Part shown: positions 43,063 through 51,599 of the stretch, one piece after another
How positions within the stretch are numbered: the stretch's first letter is position 1
How the letters are laid out: each line of letters begins with the position of its first letter
DNA from: JAUXEH01 sp965533275
GTDB taxonomy: Bacteria; Acidobacteriota; Aminicenantia; Aminicenantales; Aminicenantaceae
Assembly: GCA_965533275.1 (NCBI GenBank)
Contig: CBESWG010000011.1
Location: 31,045-95,044 of the forward strand
Length of the DNA: 64,000 bases
Direction of reading: 5' to 3'
Translations under genes and position numbers: made by a program
The notes under the pieces: generated by a model
Databases searched by the model: none
The model's input: the letters and a program-made list of their open reading frames with translations, nothing else
Told to the model about the DNA's origin: nothing

Positions 43063-44919
43063 TCAGGGGACCTGCAGCTTGTAGGCCAAAACCCGGTTCC
43101 CGTACAGGGTCGGGATCACCAGAAGGCCCTTTTCCGGGATGTATTCAAAATCCGCCAGCGTGAGCTTGGCATCCAGAGTGTTGATGAGCTCGAGCTGTTC
43201 GCCGTTGGCCGAAACACGGAAGATGCGGCCGTTCCAGTCTCCCATCAGGTAGCTTCCGTCTTCCAGGGCCTGGATGCCATCCATGACCGCCCCGCTCCCC
43301 AACCGCAGCAGGGTGCTGATGTTCCCATCCTCCAGGTCGACGGCCTTTACGCTCCCGTCTCCCGAGGTGCCCACGATCAGGCGGCTGCCGTCCCAGGCCA
43401 GGCCGTTGGGATTGGGCAGCCTGTGGTCCTCCAGCCAGACCGCGATCGTACCGTCCTGGTAACGGTAGATAACGCTCCTCTGTGAATCGGAGATAAAGAG
43501 ATCACCGGAACGCCCCGCAGCCACATCGTTGGGGAAGACGGCACCGGGAATGGGATAGCGGCTGGTCACAGTCCCTGTGGTGATATCGATCTCGACCAGG
43601 TTCTGCCGTTCCACTGCGTACAGGTTTGGTCCGACCCTTTCCAGGCCGGTTGGCCTGTCGATATCCGCGACCCATTTCCGCTCTTGGACCGTCCCGTCCA
43701 GGCTGAGCTTGGAGATGTAGCCCGCGCCGAAATTGGAGATGAATATGGAGTCGGATCCTGGATCATAGCAGGCAGATTCCGGGGCCGCCAGGCGCGAGGA
43801 GGCTTCCCAGCCAAACTCGACAGAACCGTGGAGATGGACTGCCCCTCCCCGCATGGGTCCCAGCTGGCACATGAATCCCCAGCCGCCGAAGATCTCGGTC
43901 ACCATGAGCAGGAGCTCGTTTTTCCCTTTCTGAAGGGGGAGGAAGACCGCGTCGTGCAGGCCCACGATGCCGTGAAATCCCGGGTCCCGGCGCCGGAACT
44001 CGCTGTTTCCACGGAAAAGGACCTTTCCGTTCAGGAAGATGCTGATCTCGTCACTGTATCCAAAGGTCAGCTTCTGTAGGCCCTCTGTCTCGGCCTCGAT
44101 GAAGGACCTGGCCAGGACGCATTCCGGAGCGCTCCCCGTTTTTCGCACGTGCGGTGCGAGGTCCACCAGACCGGAGGCATCGGCCGTGACACTCTTCCAT
44201 TCGGTCTCGGCCAGGACCTGGGGTCCGGGGTGTGTCTCCCGGTCGATCTCCGTGACCTTGAGGGGCGGAGACAGTTCCCATTCTGTCATCATCCCCGCAT
44301 GCAGAATGGGAGGCGGGGGAGGATCGAAAACCAGGTTGTCATCGCTGCGAAAGCTGAAGTTGGCGAACTGGGCCAGCTCGTTCGGAGGGCCACTGATCCC
44401 TATGCCCCCTTTGCCGGGGCCCCGCCTCAGCTCGTGGATGAGGAGGGCCGGTGTTTCGGCGCGGTCGAGGTAGACCCGGGCCTGTGTCCCAGATACCTCG
44501 AGCTTGACATGCACCCAGCGCTTGTGGGCGATCTCGGCCGCTGCCGTGCTGCCCTCGCCGCTGTAGAGCTGCCATCCTCCCAGACCGCCGTAGACCGGCT
44601 GGTACTGGAGCGCGTCATACTGGCCGCTCTTGTGGGGCCGGATGTAGAAGTTCTCGTAGCTGGTGCCCTGCTGGATGCGGAACATGATCATGGCGAAGCA
44701 GCGGGCGCCGTCAAAGGCCATGTCCACCTCGATGACTCCGTTTTCGAATTCCATGTCCTTGAGGATGGCCCGTCCCCTCAAGCTTTTCTGCCCGAGATGG
44801 TCTACCACCTGGCCCTGGAGGTGCCACTTTTCCTTGTCGAACTCGATGATGTCCTGCTGAGCGTTCAGCGACACACCAAGAATAAACAGCATCACTCCCA
44901 CACTTATCAGTTTCTTCAT
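43063..44919 (-). CDS. Exported LamG/DUF1080-like and SMP-30/NHL beta-propeller protein
   Basis: A 618-residue secreted protein. The ATG at 44919 (MKKLISVGVM) follows AAGGAGAT; the longer frame lacks a ribosome-binding site. After a signal peptide (about 1-20), a concanavalin-like domain (about 25-195: GVIEVDMAFDGARCFAMIMF) resembles DUF1080. A middle beta-sandwich and a C-terminal six-bladed propeller (about 365-618) follow, with blades such as IDRPTGLERVGPNLYAVE and PNGLAWDGSRLIVG. It probably binds or hydrolyses a sugar or lactone; active-site residues are not identifiable. Confidence 0.72.
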   Translation of the reverse strand: MKKLISVGVMLFILGVSLNAQQDIIEFDKEKWHLQGQVVDHLGQKSLRGRAILKDMEFENGVIEVDMAFDGARCFAMIMFRIQQGTSYENFYIRPHKSGQYDALQYQPVYGGLGGWQLYSGEGSTAAAEIAHKRWVHVKLEVSGTQARVYLDRAETPALLIHELRRGPGKGGIGISGPPNELAQFANFSFRSDDNLVFDPPPPPILHAGMMTEWELSPPLKVTEIDRETHPGPQVLAETEWKSVTADASGLVDLAPHVRKTGSAPECVLARSFIEAETEGLQKLTFGYSDEISIFLNGKVLFRGNSEFRRRDPGFHGIVGLHDAVFLPLQKGKNELLLMVTEIFGGWGFMCQLGPMRGGAVHLHGSVEFGWEASSRLAAPESACYDPGSDSIFISNFGAGYISKLSLDGTVQERKWVADIDRPTGLERVGPNLYAVERQNLVEIDITTGTVTSRYPIPGAVFPNDVAAGRSGDLFISDSQRSVIYRYQDGTIAVWLEDHRLPNPNGLAWDGSRLIVGTSGDGSVKAVDLEDGNISTLLRLGSGAVMDGIQALEDGSYLMGDWNGRIFRVSANGEQLELINTLDAKLTLADFEYIPEKGLLVIPTLYGNRVLAYKLQVP

Positions 44920-44972
44920 TTCGATCTCCTTCCAAGCACAAAAGTAATACGGAGAACAGAGGCACGGAGTTA

Positions 44973-45176
44973 TTGAAGGGGACAGGTGCATTCAGACATG
45001 GATTCCTCTACGATGTGTTCACCTCCGAGGGGATCTACCTGAAGCAGGCCGTGGTTCCGTACAGCATCTATGTTTTCAAGCACGGCCGGGCCTACGGACT
45101 GGTGTACCCGGAGGACGGATTCTACTCGGCCAAGAGCTTCCGCCTCATTTCGACTCGGCCAGAAGGCGGCGGATGA
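44973..45176 (+). pseudogene. 3' remnant of a six-bladed beta-propeller gene
   Basis: An open frame of 67 codons reads like the extreme C-terminus of the secreted propeller proteins common in such genomes: YDVFTSEGIYLKQ, AVVPYSIYVFKHGRAY and GLVYPEDGFYSAKSFRLI. There is no ribosome-binding site, signal peptide or upstream part, and its end overlaps the convergent serine hydrolase gene by about 30 bases. It is best read as the residue of a deleted gene. Confidence 0.5.
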
Positions 45177-47115
45177 CATCGTCGCTGTAGGACAGGAGCC
45201 GCCCGAATCCCCAGGCCAGTTCCTCTTCGACCTCGGAGAGGCTCCCCTGCCGGACCGCCTCCTCCTTCCTCTCCTTGAGGGCCAGGTAGGCGTCGATCAC
45301 GCCCTGGTTCCGTGCCGTGAAGATCACGGCTTTTCCCTCGGTCAGGGCAGGGGAGAAGAGAGGGGTTGTAAGAAAATCCTTCTCCACGTAGATAGGCAGG
45401 CCGTACTCCTCGGCCGCCATCCTGGTCAAGTCCAGCATGGCCTCGAGCTCTGTCTCTGTATAGGCAGCGGAGAGCGCCAGCTGCTTGCAGTCCGACGCCA
45501 CGAATTCGGCCGCCGTGAAGGCGGAGCCGGCATAGTATGAATAGAGGTGGAATCCCTCGATAACCTCACTGAGGCGGTGTTCTTCTGCCTCCTCTTTGAT
45601 CTTGGTGCCCTTACGCTCCATGCTGCCCTGCTTCAGAGTCAATCCGATGATGTCTCCTCCGGAGTCCTTCTCGAACGTCAGGCTGGCGTTGGTGTCGACT
45701 GTAAAGAACCGCGTCTCTGATTCCGGGAAGATCTCGACCCGCTGCCTGCCCTGTGGGGCAACATACAGGCGATCCGCGAACAACCGCCCCTCCTCCCATA
45801 CGATCTCCAGGCCCCCGGACCGCGGCCACTCGTAGGTGCCGGCGTATTCAGCGAGCTTTTCGGCGGGAAGGTCTATGAGCCGCTTTTCTGCCGGCTTAAA
45901 GGCTGGCCAGCCGTACTCCTGGGCCAGGCTGTACAGCACCTCCGTGTAGAGCGATCCACCCAGGTCCCCGTTGGTCATGATGGCCGCGCCGGAGCCGGAA
46001 TGCGGCCAGGCCACGAGAAAACACTTGAAGCCGGCGTTGCTGCCGCCGTGGCTGAACCTCAGCGCTTCTCCCTCTCCCGCCACGCTCAAGCCCAGGCCAT
46101 AGCCGTCGTCCACCTCGGTGAGCATCTCCTTCACCGTGTCCTGCGACAGGGGAGAGTCTGAGCGCCCATGAAACGCCTCGATCAAGGCCAGGGCGAACCG
46201 GCAGAGGTCGGTGGGCGTGGTCCAGAGCCCGGCTGCCGCCATCTCGGGATAGTTGTGCCATTCTCCTTTTATCAGCTTTCCGTTGGGGAAGTGGGCTCGA
46301 GATGCCTGTGCATGGCGCGCTTCTGGCAGGGGCTGCGCATAGGTGCTCTCGGTCATGCCGGCAGGCAGAAGCACCCTCTCCTGCAAAATATCGGGAAAGG
46401 GCCGGCCCAGCACATCGATCAGCAGCTGCTGCATGATGGTGTAGCCGCCCCCCGAATAGCGCCAAAGGGAGCCGGGAGCGACATCGACACGGATGGGAGC
46501 CGTATTGGCGGGCTTCTCCCCGTCCAGGATCTGGACCAGGGACGGGATGTCTTTGTCCCGGGCGTATCCGGGGAAGCCGTGGACCGTGAGGCCCGCCGTA
46601 TGGCTCAGGATCCTGCGCAGCGTGACCTTCTCATCGATCGTGAATTCATTCTCGGGGATCCCCCAGCTCGTGAGCTTGCTGTTGATGTCCTCATCCAGGT
46701 CGAGGAGGCCCTCCTGCACCAGGCTCAGGGCGGCCGCTGCCGCCACCGGTTTGCTGATCGAGGCCGCCTGGAAGAGGGTTGTGGGTATCACCGGTTCCTC
46801 GCCCTCCACACTCAGCATGCCGTATCCCTTGGCCCACTCCACCTTGAAGTCTCTGAAGACGGCGATACTGATCCCGGGGACCCGGTGGGCTTCCATCCGG
46901 TCAAAGAGTGCGGCCTTGGGACAGGGCCGGCCCTGGATGATGATCCCTGGCCCGGGAAGGAGGCCCGACTCGATGCGAGAAATCCGGGCTTCGAGGTCTA
47001 TTTCGCCGGATGCGCATCCTGCAGCACCCAAACAGACCAAGAGGAGCGCCAATGCGCAGTAAAGCGACAGCGCTCTGGGATGTTTCATGCAAGGCCGAGA
47101 ATGTCTTCGATTCAT
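45145..47115 (-). CDS. Serine beta-lactamase-like lipoprotein (class C/esterase type) with C-terminal extension
   Basis: A 656-residue lipoprotein. Start ATG at 47115 (GAGGAG seven bases upstream) gives a signal peptide ending in lipobox GAAGC near residue 34. The beta-lactamase-related domain (about 70-415) has the nucleophile motif ASISKPVA (SxxK) near 120, a YSGGGY motif for the YxN position, and HGGSNAG near the third motif. Residues about 415-500 form a beta-rich domain. The final 150 (YYAGSAFTAAEFVASDC, AVIFTARNQGVIDAYLAL) match nothing I recognise. Probable D-Ala peptidase or esterase. Confidence 0.85.
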   Translation of the reverse strand: MNRRHSRPCMKHPRALSLYCALALLLVCLGAAGCASGEIDLEARISRIESGLLPGPGIIIQGRPCPKAALFDRMEAHRVPGISIAVFRDFKVEWAKGYGMLSVEGEEPVIPTTLFQAASISKPVAAAAALSLVQEGLLDLDEDINSKLTSWGIPENEFTIDEKVTLRRILSHTAGLTVHGFPGYARDKDIPSLVQILDGEKPANTAPIRVDVAPGSLWRYSGGGYTIMQQLLIDVLGRPFPDILQERVLLPAGMTESTYAQPLPEARHAQASRAHFPNGKLIKGEWHNYPEMAAAGLWTTPTDLCRFALALIEAFHGRSDSPLSQDTVKEMLTEVDDGYGLGLSVAGEGEALRFSHGGSNAGFKCFLVAWPHSGSGAAIMTNGDLGGSLYTEVLYSLAQEYGWPAFKPAEKRLIDLPAEKLAEYAGTYEWPRSGGLEIVWEEGRLFADRLYVAPQGRQRVEIFPESETRFFTVDTNASLTFEKDSGGDIIGLTLKQGSMERKGTKIKEEAEEHRLSEVIEGFHLYSYYAGSAFTAAEFVASDCKQLALSAAYTETELEAMLDLTRMAAEEYGLPIYVEKDFLTTPLFSPALTEGKAVIFTARNQGVIDAYLALKERKEEAVRQGSLSEVEEELAWGFGRLLSYSDDVIRRLLAESK

Positions 47116-47446
47116 GATTATGCTCCTCGGTGACGTTTACTTTTCTTCCTCATTTTATGTCATAATCTGGGCTGAAGCCAGACAGGGAGTAAATTATGTG
47201 GGCTAAACTTCTTATCCTGCTTTATCTTGTAGTCCTGAGTCAGGCGGGCCCAGGCTGTCGTCAGGCAGGCGAACCGAATTTTCCTATGATCGGCTTATAT
47301 CTGATCCAGGCTTTCCGGCCGAGGTTCAGGTGCCCCCGTCCGGTGTCACCTGGTTTGTCATCGGGGAGAGTTGACAGCCAAGCGGGCGTGTATTATGTTG
47401 GATTTATCGGGAATATGTTTTCGTTAATTCATGTGGGAGGGGCAAA
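47116..47446. other. Divergent intergenic region with promoter
   Basis: 331 bases between the serine hydrolase and second cyclophilin genes. The only recognised site is a promoter-like pair TTGACA (47371-47376) and TATGTT (47394-47399), spacing 17, pointing to the cyclophilin gene. An 84-codon frame (47196-47450) has poor codon usage and no supported start, and is not called. Confidence 0.5.
47371..47399 (+). promoter_or_regulatory. Promoter of the second cyclophilin gene
   Basis: TTGACA, 17 bases, TATGTT. GGGAGGGG precedes the ATG at 47447. Confidence 0.5.
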
Positions 47447-48043
47447 ATGAAAATCGGACGCGGCCTGTTTTTGGGATTTTTGTTCGGATGCTTTTTAGGG
47501 ACACTCTGGAGCGCTGAGAATCCCCGTGTGTTGATGAAGACCGAACTCGGGGATATCCTCATCGAGGTGTTTCCCGAAAAGGCCCCGATCACCGTCGCCA
47601 ATTTCCTGCGCTATGTGGACGAGAGCCGGTTCGAGGGAGCCGTGTTCTACCGTGTTGTGACCAAGGACAATCAGCCCAACAACGACATCAAGATCGAGGT
47701 GATCCAGGGCGGCCTGGGCAGCACTCCTGACGCCAAGGCCCTGCCGCCGATCGAGCACGAGACTACGGACGTGACCGGTATCCTTCACAAGGACGGGGTC
47801 ATCTCCATGGCCCGCCTTATGCCGGGCAGCGCCTCCTCTGATTTCTTCATCTGCGTCGGAAACCAGCCCTCCCTAGATTACTTGGGCATGCGCAACCGCG
47901 ACGGCATGGGTTTCGCCGCCTTTGGCAGGGTCGTCGAGGGAATGGATGTGGTCCGGAAGATCCAGCAGCAGCCCGAGGAGCGTCAGTATCTCCCCAAGCC
48001 CGTCAAGATCCTTTCCGTAACAAGAGTGGATTCGGGCGGTTGA
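47447..48043 (+). CDS. Second exported cyclophilin-type peptidyl-prolyl isomerase
   Basis: A 198-residue periplasmic prolyl isomerase with a signal peptide (about 1-23, LWSAENP). Family motifs are VFPEKAPITVANFLRYVDES, the altered active-site stretch YRVVTKDNQPNNDIKIEVIQ (usually FHR...FMIQGG), SSDFFICVGNQPSLDY and FGRVVEGMDVVRKI. The catalytic Arg aligns as Arg in FYRVV. It is more divergent than the 19.2-kb paralogue. It ends directly at the stop of the convergent membrane-protein gene. Confidence 0.88.
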   Translation: MKIGRGLFLGFLFGCFLGTLWSAENPRVLMKTELGDILIEVFPEKAPITVANFLRYVDESRFEGAVFYRVVTKDNQPNNDIKIEVIQGGLGSTPDAKALPPIEHETTDVTGILHKDGVISMARLMPGSASSDFFICVGNQPSLDYLGMRNRDGMGFAAFGRVVEGMDVVRKIQQQPEERQYLPKPVKILSVTRVDSGG

Positions 48044-49303
48044 TCATTCCTCGTCATCCATGCTGTCTGGAGGGGGCAGCGGTACTTTTTCTTTTTCGAC
48101 GACCTCATCCTCCACATCATCGCCGTCAATTTTCTTTTCTTCGCTTTTTTCTTCTGTTTTTGGTTCCTTCACACCGGATCCGCTGTCTTTCTCTTCCGTA
48201 GTTTCTGGCGCTGCCGGTTCAGGAGCGACAGGGATGGCTGCTGCTGCGGCCGTTTTTACCCGGTGTTTGGGCTTGATGCGGCGCTCGCTCCTGACCACGA
48301 ATGACAGGGCGAAGATCACAAGGCCGACGACACATACTGTCCCGGCCAGGGAAATAACCTCGCCGAAGAGGTGGCCGATCACCAGGTCCGGGATCCAGAC
48401 GACCTTTTCGAGGATCAGTTCCTCCAGGTCGCTGATGCCGGATTCCCAGAACGGAGAGATCTTGAGGCCCCAGGCGGTCACGCTTCGGATGAGGAAGGCC
48501 AGGCCCAGCACCGGCAGAGCTGCCACGATGGTGGACACGCCGAACCAGCGGCAAAAACTGGCAGGAGAGGTGGCCGCGATGATGGCACCGGCAAAAAGGA
48601 ACAACGCGGGGATGAGAAACATCCCGTATGAAAATAGTGTGACCGATCGCGAGATTCCGAGCGAGGGGTAGCGCACACCCTCGAAGAGCTCGATCTCGTC
48701 GTCCATCTCCTCCAGCATGCGCAGGCGTTCCGCACGAAAAACGCTCAGTGCGAGCTCCGTGTCGGGGCGGCATGCCGGGAGTTCGAACCAGTTGACATCG
48801 TTGTCATAGGCATCCATCCACTGATCCATCTCGTGATCGCTGCAGGGAGGGAGCTTCTCCAAAATCTCTTCCAGATAGGTATCAAGAGCCTCGTGCCTTA
48901 GGGCGGCTTTTAGAGGCAGGAGGTCGATGGCGATGGTTCTCGCCCTGCGGTCCCCCCTCAGGATGTCGCCTACCTTGGTCAGGGAAGCCGAGAGCTCGTT
49001 CTCCATCCAGTCGAGCAGCCCGATCTCCTCCATGAGACTTCTGGGAGAGATCCCGACCTCGGCGGCAGTTCGGAACCACCTCCGCGTGTTCTCGTTGGAA
49101 ACAAAATCCCTGTCCTGGGCATCCTCGAAGATCTCTTCCAGGAGGACCGGGGTTTCCTCGATGACCCGTTTGGGGATGTCGGATACGAACTGCGGATCCA
49201 CAGCAGCCTTGGTCAGTCCCACGGCCCAGATGATGCCGAACAGTGTGGGCAGCGCAAAACAGAGTATAATTATAGCGCCGAGTATTTTACGGATGACAGC
49301 CAT
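48044..49303 (-). CDS. Multi-spanning membrane protein with acidic C-terminal tail, unknown
   Basis: A 419-residue protein with an N-terminal hydrophobic segment (about 7-27), a large extracytoplasmic helical domain (about 30-205, with Cys pair LPPCSDHE and LPACRPD), three further membrane segments (about 208-232, 242-265 and 308-332), and a low-complexity tail of about 75 residues rich in Glu/Asp/Lys (EEKDSGSGVKEPKTEEKSEE). AGGAGG precedes the ATG. No family is recognised. The two Cys could form a disulfide, and a VKOR-DsbA fusion is encoded 1 kb away. Confidence 0.65.
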   Translation of the reverse strand: MAVIRKILGAIIILCFALPTLFGIIWAVGLTKAAVDPQFVSDIPKRVIEETPVLLEEIFEDAQDRDFVSNENTRRWFRTAAEVGISPRSLMEEIGLLDWMENELSASLTKVGDILRGDRRARTIAIDLLPLKAALRHEALDTYLEEILEKLPPCSDHEMDQWMDAYDNDVNWFELPACRPDTELALSVFRAERLRMLEEMDDEIELFEGVRYPSLGISRSVTLFSYGMFLIPALFLFAGAIIAATSPASFCRWFGVSTIVAALPVLGLAFLIRSVTAWGLKISPFWESGISDLEELILEKVVWIPDLVIGHLFGEVISLAGTVCVVGLVIFALSFVVRSERRIKPKHRVKTAAAAAIPVAPEPAAPETTEEKDSGSGVKEPKTEEKSEEKKIDGDDVEDEVVEKEKVPLPPPDSMDDEE

Positions 49304-49469
49304 GATGGCCCTCCTTTTATTCCATTATCGTACCTAAACGCCCTGGGTTCAAGCACAAATAATGTACACCAGTGCGATTCAGTTATACATACGTATTGGG
49401 AGGAACAAATGTTCACCCGATACGCTGTCCTTTATTTTCATCTACGATTGTGGTCCAATATTCAGCGAG

Positions 49470-50174
49470 ATGGGGAGGACAGCATCGGCGATCGGAGCTC
49501 CCGCATGCGGCGGCCTTGTCCTGTGCTGCCTACTATTCTTCTCTTCCTGTGCCCCCCAGCCCTCTGAGGAAGTCGAGGCCGTCGACGTTGCTACGCTGCA
49601 GCAAAGTCCCGAAGCCCAGACTTTTGTCTTTGAATGCGGCGAAGACTATGAATTTGTGGCCCGGATCGAGGGAGAAAAATCCTGGCTGTTCCTCCCGGGC
49701 CGGACCGTGCCCCTTCCTCAAGTGCCCTCCGGATCCGGCGCAAAATACAGCAATGGAAAGGTCACGTTCTGGAGCAGGGGAGAAGAGGCACTGATCCTTT
49801 TGGGCGAGCAGGAACGGTACAACTGCCGCAACAACCGTGCCCGGGCCATTTGGGAACACGCCAAGCTCAACGGTGTGAGTTTCCGGGCTGTTGGCAACGA
49901 GCCCGGCTGGCACCTCGAGATCACCATGCAGGAGCGGATCGTCCTGGTGACGGACTACGGAGAATCCCGCCTGGAGTTCGCCGTCCCCGAGCCCGAAACG
50001 GATCAGCGGGCGCGCACCACTACCTACCGGGTCCAGGACGGAGAGCATGACCTGACCATCCTCATCGAAGGCCGACCCTGCCAGGATACAATGAGCGGGG
50101 AGGAGTTCGAGTCCGCAGTGACCGTAATCCTGAACGAACAGACGCTCTCCGGCTGCGGGCGGGCGCTTCATTAA
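49470..50174 (+). CDS. Lipoprotein with MliC-like and COG3650-like domains
   Basis: A 234-residue lipoprotein. The ATG at 49470 (MGRTASAIG) gives a signal peptide ending in lipobox FFSSC near residue 27; the longer frame is not signal-like. The first domain (about 50-115: FVFECGEDYEFVARIEG, YSNGKVTFWSRGEEALILLG) resembles MliC, the membrane-bound inhibitor of C-type lysozyme. The second (about 130-234: FRAVGNEPGWHLEI, GRPCQDTMSGEEF, SGCGRAL) matches the COG3650 pattern with its conserved Cys pair. A role in protection against lysozyme is inferred. Confidence 0.75.
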   Translation: MGRTASAIGAPACGGLVLCCLLFFSSCAPQPSEEVEAVDVATLQQSPEAQTFVFECGEDYEFVARIEGEKSWLFLPGRTVPLPQVPSGSGAKYSNGKVTFWSRGEEALILLGEQERYNCRNNRARAIWEHAKLNGVSFRAVGNEPGWHLEITMQERIVLVTDYGESRLEFAVPEPETDQRARTTTYRVQDGEHDLTILIEGRPCQDTMSGEEFESAVTVILNEQTLSGCGRALH

Positions 50175-50264
50175 ACCTTCGGCGTCTCCTTTTCCTTGAT
50201 TTCACTCAGCAATATCTGTACTCTGTAGAAACAAATTCGACAGGACCTATCGGAGGAGTGTTTT

Positions 50265-51524
50265 ATGGAGAGCAGCCTGACCCTGAACGGAGTGCGCGGG
50301 CCCCGCATCTTAAGCTTCCTGAGCGGCATCGGGATGGTGGCCGCCTCTCTGCTGACTATCCGTCACTATTTTGCAGCCAATTTCCCTGAATCCATATTCG
50401 AGGGATCGTTCTGCGACATCAGCGCCTTTTTCAACTGCGACAGCTCGGCCTTCTCCTCAATCTCGGCCGTACTGGGTATCCCCCTGGGTTATTTTGGATT
50501 GATCGTGGGGGCCCTAGTAGCCCTGGGCGCCCTCTTCCCCTCAGAAACTTTCGAGCGCACCAATGGCTTCATAGCACTGTTCAATGTGTTGGGAGTCGTC
50601 TCGCTCTTCCTGTACACGGTGTTCGTCCTGGGCAGCCTGTGCTTCCTCTGCTCCGGGTACTACCTGTTCTCGATCCTGAGCTTCTTTCTCTTCTGGAAGT
50701 ATGGCCTGGGGCGCGAAAAGAACCGCATCCTGATGCCGGACATCCGGCCCTCCTTCAAGATGCTCGTTACCTTCGCCGTCATCGCGGCGCTGGGGGGCTA
50801 CGGAATGATGGCGTTCCACGCAGCCAAGGTGGATGCCAAGCAGGCCGTATCCATGCGCATCGTCAAACAGTTCTACGAGCTTCCCGAGGTCGGCGATCCC
50901 ACTTTCATCTCTCCCTACTGGACCATCCGCTCAACTGAAGATTTCTACGCAGCCCCCATCCGTATCGTCGAGTTCGTGGACTTCCTGTGCCCGGACTGTC
51001 TATTCCTCGAAGACCAGCTCAAGCGGTTCAGCGAGGAGTTCCCTGGGATGATGAACGTCGCCTTCCAGTTTTTCCCGCTGGAAGCCAAGTGCAACTCCGT
51101 GGTCGAGGAAAAGGACCTGCACCCCGGGGCCTGTGATCTGACCTACCTGGCCGCCTACGACCCAGCCCAGTTCATGGTCCTGCATGACGAGATCTTCGCC
51201 AATTTCAACCAGGCCCGACAGCCGGAGTGGCGGGAAGAGTTCGCCCGAAGACACGGAATCGAGGCCGCGCTCGAGGATCCCTACACAAAGGACCTGGTCC
51301 AGACCATCATCAATACCGGGACCGAGTATGACCAGACCTCAGACCAATACACCTACGGCATCCGCTCCACGCCCACCATGATCATCAACGGCCGCATGGT
51401 GATCGGCACGCTGCCCGACGAGCACATGCGCGAGATCTTTCTGGCCCTGATAGAGGAACAGCAGGGTGGAAACAGGTTCATCGAAAACTGGGTGCCGCCA
51501 AAAGCCCGCAGGGTCAAGCGCTAA
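50265..51524 (+). CDS. Vitamin K epoxide reductase (VKOR)-DsbA thioredoxin fusion
   Basis: A 419-residue inner-membrane disulfide-forming enzyme. The VKOR part (about 1-195) has four to five helices with the loop Cys pair in FCDISAFFNCDS, and the quinone-reactive CFLC near 125-128. After a linker, a periplasmic DsbA-type thioredoxin domain (about 215-410) carries CPDC in DFLCPDCLFLED near 243-246 and the cis-Pro loop RSTPTMIING near 365. The fusion replaces the DsbA/DsbB pair. GGAGGAG precedes the ATG. It would oxidise the many Cys-containing exported proteins here. Confidence 0.92.
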   Translation: MESSLTLNGVRGPRILSFLSGIGMVAASLLTIRHYFAANFPESIFEGSFCDISAFFNCDSSAFSSISAVLGIPLGYFGLIVGALVALGALFPSETFERTNGFIALFNVLGVVSLFLYTVFVLGSLCFLCSGYYLFSILSFFLFWKYGLGREKNRILMPDIRPSFKMLVTFAVIAALGGYGMMAFHAAKVDAKQAVSMRIVKQFYELPEVGDPTFISPYWTIRSTEDFYAAPIRIVEFVDFLCPDCLFLEDQLKRFSEEFPGMMNVAFQFFPLEAKCNSVVEEKDLHPGACDLTYLAAYDPAQFMVLHDEIFANFNQARQPEWREEFARRHGIEAALEDPYTKDLVQTIINTGTEYDQTSDQYTYGIRSTPTMIINGRMVIGTLPDEHMREIFLALIEEQQGGNRFIENWVPPKARRVKR

Positions 51525-51599
51525 TTCCTAAAACTTCGATCTGAAAAATCCGTTTAAATAGGCAGGAACACTACTGCCATGCTTTTCAGCGAGGGAACC

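Noticed and set aside
47196..47450. 84-codon small lipoprotein-like frame
   Set aside because: No ribosome-binding site, no true lipobox, atypical composition, and it overlaps the promoter and start of the cyclophilin gene.
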